Source of the DNA: Psilocybe azurescens
Lineage: Eukaryota; Basidiomycota; Agaricomycetes; Agaricales; Agrocybaceae
Assembly: GCA_023853785.1 (NCBI GenBank)
Contig: JAJIRX010000342.1
Span: 1 to 21,676, forward strand
Reading direction: 5' to 3'
DNA: 21,676 nucleotides
Made by a program: the position numbers and the translations under genes
The notes under the pieces: model-generated
Databases searched by the model: none
Seen by the model: only the letters and a program-made list of their open reading frames with translations
What the model was told of the DNA's origin: nothing
In this document: positions 18,795 to 21,676 of the stretch, in pieces
How the letters are laid out: the number at the start of each line of letters is the position of its first letter
How positions within the stretch are numbered: position 1 is the first letter of the stretch

Positions 18795-18861
18795 ATACTG
18801 TAAAGTTCAAGTTATGTGACTTGTCTGTAGCCCTGGGTTCAATTTTTAATGAATGCATTTT
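18795..18861 (+). other. Possible second tRNA-like remnant in MITE-2
   Basis: AGTTCAAGTTATGTGAC followed by CCCTGGGTTCAATTTTTAATG resembles a tRNA D arm and T arm; the B-box-like stretch is 18836-18846. It is followed by GAATGCATTTTTAAATTTT, like the bases after the first tRNA-like sequence (GAGTGCATTTTATAATTT). MITE-1 lacks it. This is a weak match and could be chance. Confidence 0.25.
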
Positions 18862-19003
18862 TAAATTTTATTACTTGAATATTGAATGCTCACTTTAAAC
18901 AAGGATTTCCTTTTGTATATACTGCAGACAGTACCAAATTAGGTGCAGATCTTGTAATTCCTGGTATGTGACATTTATTTTATTACAGATAATCTGACCT
19001 GCA

Positions 19004-19208
19004 GCTGAGTAGTACCGCTCAGTTTTTGTTGAAAATAATTGACTCAGTTTCTGAGTTGGCTGATCAGTTCCGAGTTTTCTGATCAGATCTGTTCAGATCT
19101 GTTCAGCCAAAAATTTGGGCAATTGCAGGCCATTTGGGTGGTGAAAAGTGTTTTCGGTCGCTGATCATAACTGATTGGAAAATCTCAATTTCCAATCAGC
19201 GCTGATTA
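19004..19208 (+). repeat. Right subterminal array of CTGATCAG-type motif
   Basis: Contains GCTGAGTAGTACCGCTCAG, GACTCAGTTTCTGAGTTGG, CTGATCAGATCTGTTCAG, a repeat of GATCTGTTCAG, and CCAATCAGCGCTGATTAG, all dyads or near-dyads of the same type as the left array. Confidence 0.75.
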
Positions 19209-19235
19209 GAACACGTGAGGGAGTGACAAGTCCTC

Positions 19236-20265
19236 CCCCTGTTGATTTGGGCTATGCTCCGTATACCGGTGTGACCCTCTCAAACCCAAGCTGTACTGGC
19301 GGTACTTGGGTTTCTACTTCCGATTGCAAACTCACTTTTACTGAGCATGTCCGATATTACTCTACCAAGGCTTTGTCCACCGTCAAGGCAATGAAGATGC
19401 TTGGTAGCTCCACTTGAGGTCTGCGCTCCGTTCAGAAGCGCGTCCTCTACTGCGCCTGCATACTTCCTATAGTTACGTATGGCTTTCGTCTATGGTACTT
19501 TGCAGCTGCCCGCTGCAAAGGCGCCCTTCATCACCTCTCTACAATGCAGTGTTCCGCTGCATTGTAGATCACTGGTGCATTCCACACTTCCCGACTGGTG
19601 GAGTGGAGGCCCTTGCAGGCCTCCCCTCTATCAATCTTCTTCTTCATCATCTATCTGAGCAAGCCAATTATCGGTTTGCCACCTTGACCCCGACTAATCC
19701 TGTGAGAGCTTTCCTCTCCCGCTTTAACTGTGGCACTATCGTGCCGCACCCTTCCCTCTCAATCCAGACTATGTCTGAACGAGAGATTTTCCGCAATAGT
19801 GGGACTCTATTTGAGTCCGACACTAATGTCCTTGCTCTGACGGAGACCCTACTCCCGATGAACCTGCTCTCTCGACCGGGTGTTCGACTCATGGACCGCT
19901 TCGTGGACCAAGTCCATTTTGATGATTGCAAGATTCCTCGCGGCGACGCCAACAAGGAATTGAAGCAGCGCACCAAACACCTCAATAAGCTCTGGGACAA
20001 GATCTCGGAGAATATCGGGACATATTATGGAGGGACAGATGCAAGTCTGCCCATCTCAGGACGGTATCAAGCCATTGCGGCCTCTATCCTGTTCAGCGGC
20101 GGAGCTGAGCGCTGGCGTGCTCGGCATGTCGCAGGTAAAGTCACTGCGCCTGATGCGGAGCTATATGCCATCCATTCTGCAATCGTCAATGTGACTTCGC
20201 GTGATGATTGTACAGACATTTCATATTCACGGACTCAATGGCCTCCGCCCATCGAGCTGTTGATC
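19236..20265 (+). pseudogene. LINE-C ORF2, 3' part: RT thumb and RNase H
   Basis: ORF2 resumes after MITE-2 with LGYAPYTG, then LTFTEHVRYYSTKALSTVKA and MKMLGSST followed by TGA (19415-19417). From there a long frame runs to MITE-3: ANYRFATLTPTNPVRAFLS, TLFESDTNVLALTETLLP, then RNase H with YYGGTDASLPISGRYQAIAA (first Asp) and VTAPDAELYAIHSAIVNV (Glu, about 20150-20175). The third-Asp motif FTDSMASAHRAVD is in another frame after a small deletion near 20220. The enzyme is cut at 20265 by MITE-3, and the C-terminal zinc region is lost. Confidence 0.85.
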
Positions 20266-20797
20266 AAGGTCTTTACACTCCCCACAGGTACCGATTGGAA
20301 CCGAGGTCTTTCCTTTCCCCACACAATCCATATGGACTCCAGTGGAGTCCACTGGACTCTCTGTCCAGCCAAACTGGCTCACAGATTGTGTAGTCCACTG
20401 GACTGGACTGGACTGCAGTCCACTGGACTCCACTGGACTCGCACTGGACTCCTGCCAAATTTTCAGTCCAGTCTCAGTCCAGTGGATTGAGAGTCCAGTC
20501 AAGTCCACTGGAGTCCACTGGAGTCCAGTGGACTGGGGCTTAAATATTCACTGAATAACAACAAATAATATGTTTATTAGCACAGTCCAGTGGACTCCAG
20601 TGGACTCCACTGGGTGCAATAATTAACACAATATCTGAAGTATAATCATTAGTTATTAATATTAATATCAATTGCAAAAAATAACATAAAAGTTGATACT
20701 ACACAATAACAATTAATTGAGACAATGTTTAAATATATTGGGAGCAACACCTCCCTATAAATAAAATTTTGCATTTTGTTCAGTCCACGGGGTAAGA
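20266..20797 (+). mobile_element. MITE-3, related hAT-like element, right end uncertain
   Basis: The left end AAGGTCTTTACACTCCCCAC runs into GGTACCGATTGGAACC, as in MITE-1. Only 37 bp in, at 20303, a second end-like sequence begins (GAGGTCTTTCCTTTCCCCAC), followed by arrays of a third motif, AGTCCAGTGGACT. The core (20545-20780) is AT-rich and unlike the other two MITEs as far as I can see. A reversed CTTACCCCGTGGACTG at about 20780-20797 may be the right end. I find no matching target duplication, so the right boundary could be deleted or wrong. Confidence 0.5.
20333..20612 (+). repeat. Arrays of AGTCCAGTGGACTC-type motif in MITE-3
   Basis: Repeated GGACTCCAGTGGAGTCCACT, CAGTCCACTGGACTCCACTG and AGTCCAGTGGACTGG occur at 20333-20352, 20388-20440, 20464-20538 and 20583-20612. 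Most are palindromic around CCACTGG or TCCAGTGGA. Confidence 0.85.
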
Positions 20798-20980
20798 ATT
20801 TCACAGGCGCATGTGATGTGCACACGTGCCTAGCATCGGCCGATCGGCATGACAACGATCAAACGAACATGTCCGTCAGACCCCACCCTTTCTTCCGACT
20901 ACCACCACCACCACCTCGTCGGTCAGAGCCAGGCAACAGCCAACCCAATGCGACAGAAGATGACAATGACCGTGACGGCC
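20798..20980. other. Unassigned sequence right of MITE-3
   Basis: About 180 bp with no similarity to the elements in this window. A short open frame (20776-21045, + strand) begins here and turns into Asp/Asn-rich simple repeat; I do not treat it as a gene. Confidence 0.3.
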
Positions 20981-21676
20981 ACGCCAACGACAACGACAAC
21001 GACAGCAACAATGAGGATCCGGACAAGGACGACTGCAAACGCTGACGACAAGGACGGACGAGGACATAGGCGAGGGGCCCAGATGTAGGCGAGGACGACC
21101 CGGACGAGGACGAGGCGAGGGCGAGGACGAGGGCGAGGCGAGGCGAGGCGAGGGTGGCCACGACGAGGACAAGGACAGCGGCAGCAACGGGCGATGAGGA
21201 CGACGGCTGACGGGTACGGACGGGTACGAGGACGGTGAGGACAGACGACGGCGGCGAGGACAGGGACCAGGACCAGGACAACAGCTGCGACAGCGACGAG
21301 GACAGCGAGGATGGACGACGGCAACGAGGACAGGGACGGCGACTGCGACAGGGACAGGGACAACGGAGACGAAGATGGCGGCTACGACAACAGCAACGCC
21401 GGACGACAGCGATGGGTACGAGGATGGACGCGGACGACGCGGATGAGGACGATGCGGACGAGAACACAGACAGCGGCTGCAACAGCGACAGACGGATGCG
21501 GACAACGTGGACAAGGACAGACGTGGATGAGAACGGATGCGGACAAGGACGGACGCAGACAAGGATGGACGTGGACAACGCAAACAAGGACAACGTGGAC
21601 AAGGACAAAGCAGACAAGGACAACGTGGACGAGGACGAGGATGCGGACGGCGGCTGTGACAGCGACGAGGACGGAC
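20981..21676 (+). repeat. GAC-rich, T-poor simple repeat to the window edge
   Basis: Degenerate six-base units such as GGACGA, GGACAA, GGACAG and GACGGC fill this stretch, with T almost absent from the plus strand. Long open frames exist on the minus strand (Ser/Val/Leu/Arg-rich, up to 254 codons) only because stop codons need bases the repeat lacks. It continues beyond the window. Confidence 0.8.

Larger units (their letters stand above)
18221..19235 (-). mobile_element. MITE-2, hAT-like non-autonomous DNA transposon (1015 bp)
   Basis: The left end CAGTACTTTACACTCCCC equals the right end of MITE-1, and the right end (reversed GAGGACTTGTCACTCCC) equals MITE-1's left end, so MITE-2 lies in opposite orientation. 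The interior from about 18340 to 18805 matches MITE-1 in reverse (shared ATTGCCCTCAATTTTCTGAT, AGGAAGTGCCAGAATATATT and the tRNA-like sequence). The subterminal arrays differ completely: here the motif is CTGATCAG / GAGTAGATCTACTC instead of CCGATCGG. An 8-bp near-perfect target duplication is present. No transposase is encoded. Confidence 0.8.
13985..20265 (+). mobile_element. LINE copy C, split by MITE-2 and cut by MITE-3
   Basis: It starts at the same 5' position as LINE-B (ACTTGGGTAAC) and continues through ORF1 and ORF2. It is interrupted at 18221-19235 by MITE-2 and lost at 20265 inside RNase H, where MITE-3 begins. The remaining ~1.25 kb (rest of ORF2, 3' UTR, A tail) is not in the window. 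It keeps the longest open RT stretch of all copies. Confidence 0.9.

Noticed and set aside
20776..21045. 89-codon frame with Pro and Asp/Asn runs
   Set aside because: Composition follows the simple repeat, and no start context or homology can be recognised.
20859..21623. 254-codon minus-strand open frame rich in Ser, Leu, Val and Arg
   Set aside because: It overlaps the simple repeat, and two other minus-strand frames are just as open. The repeat lacks the bases needed for stop codons, so openness carries no information.

Overview
The window looks like a transposon graveyard from a fungal genome, most probably a mushroom-type basidiomycete (Agaricomycetes). I see no host gene, no intact transposon gene and no bacterial signal. 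The fungal assignment rests on the LINE proteins (ORF1 with CCHC knuckles and an FWSHRFD motif; ORF2 with endonuclease, reverse transcriptase, RNase H and a terminal zinc motif) and on a copia element primed by the anticodon region of initiator tRNA-Met. All alignments were made by eye.

Layout: (1) 1-2559, 3' part of LINE copy A (+), ending in a 28-A tail. (2) 2560-4303, copia-type LTR element (-): gag, leader, primer-binding site, an LTR (3557-3803), a 74-bp piece and a second gag fragment, arranged like a tandem LTR-internal-LTR-internal structure. (3) 4304-4500, tail of a LINE on the minus strand. (4) 4584-12159, nearly full-length LINE copy B (+), split at 9508-10734 by a hAT-like non-autonomous DNA transposon (MITE-1) with an 8-bp target duplication. 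(5) 12157-13169, a minus-strand LINE fragment that makes a ~0.84-kb, about 99% identical inverted repeat with the end of copy B. (6) 13179-13706, copia gag start, leader and a second LTR. (7) 13707-13984, an internal minus-strand LINE fragment. (8) 13985-20265, LINE copy C (+), split by MITE-2 (18221-19235) and cut off by MITE-3 (20266 to about 20800). (9) 20800-21676, unique sequence running into a T-poor, GAC-rich simple repeat.

The elements are nested. A 15-bp repeat (4289-4303 and 13179-13193) flanks the 8.9-kb block 4304-13178 inside copia gag, so most of items 3-5 sit in one copia element. The LINE ORFs carry many frameshifts and stops and were not maintained.

The most interesting content is the MITE family. 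MITE-1 and MITE-2 share ends and an AT-rich interior, yet next to their ends they carry arrays of quite different short palindromic motifs. MITE-3 has the same left end and a third motif. MITE-1 and MITE-2 also hold a tRNA-like, 76-nt sequence with recognisable A and B boxes. Other notable points are the young palindrome, a shared YVDN in place of YVDD in two LINE reverse transcriptases, and the tandem copia structure.
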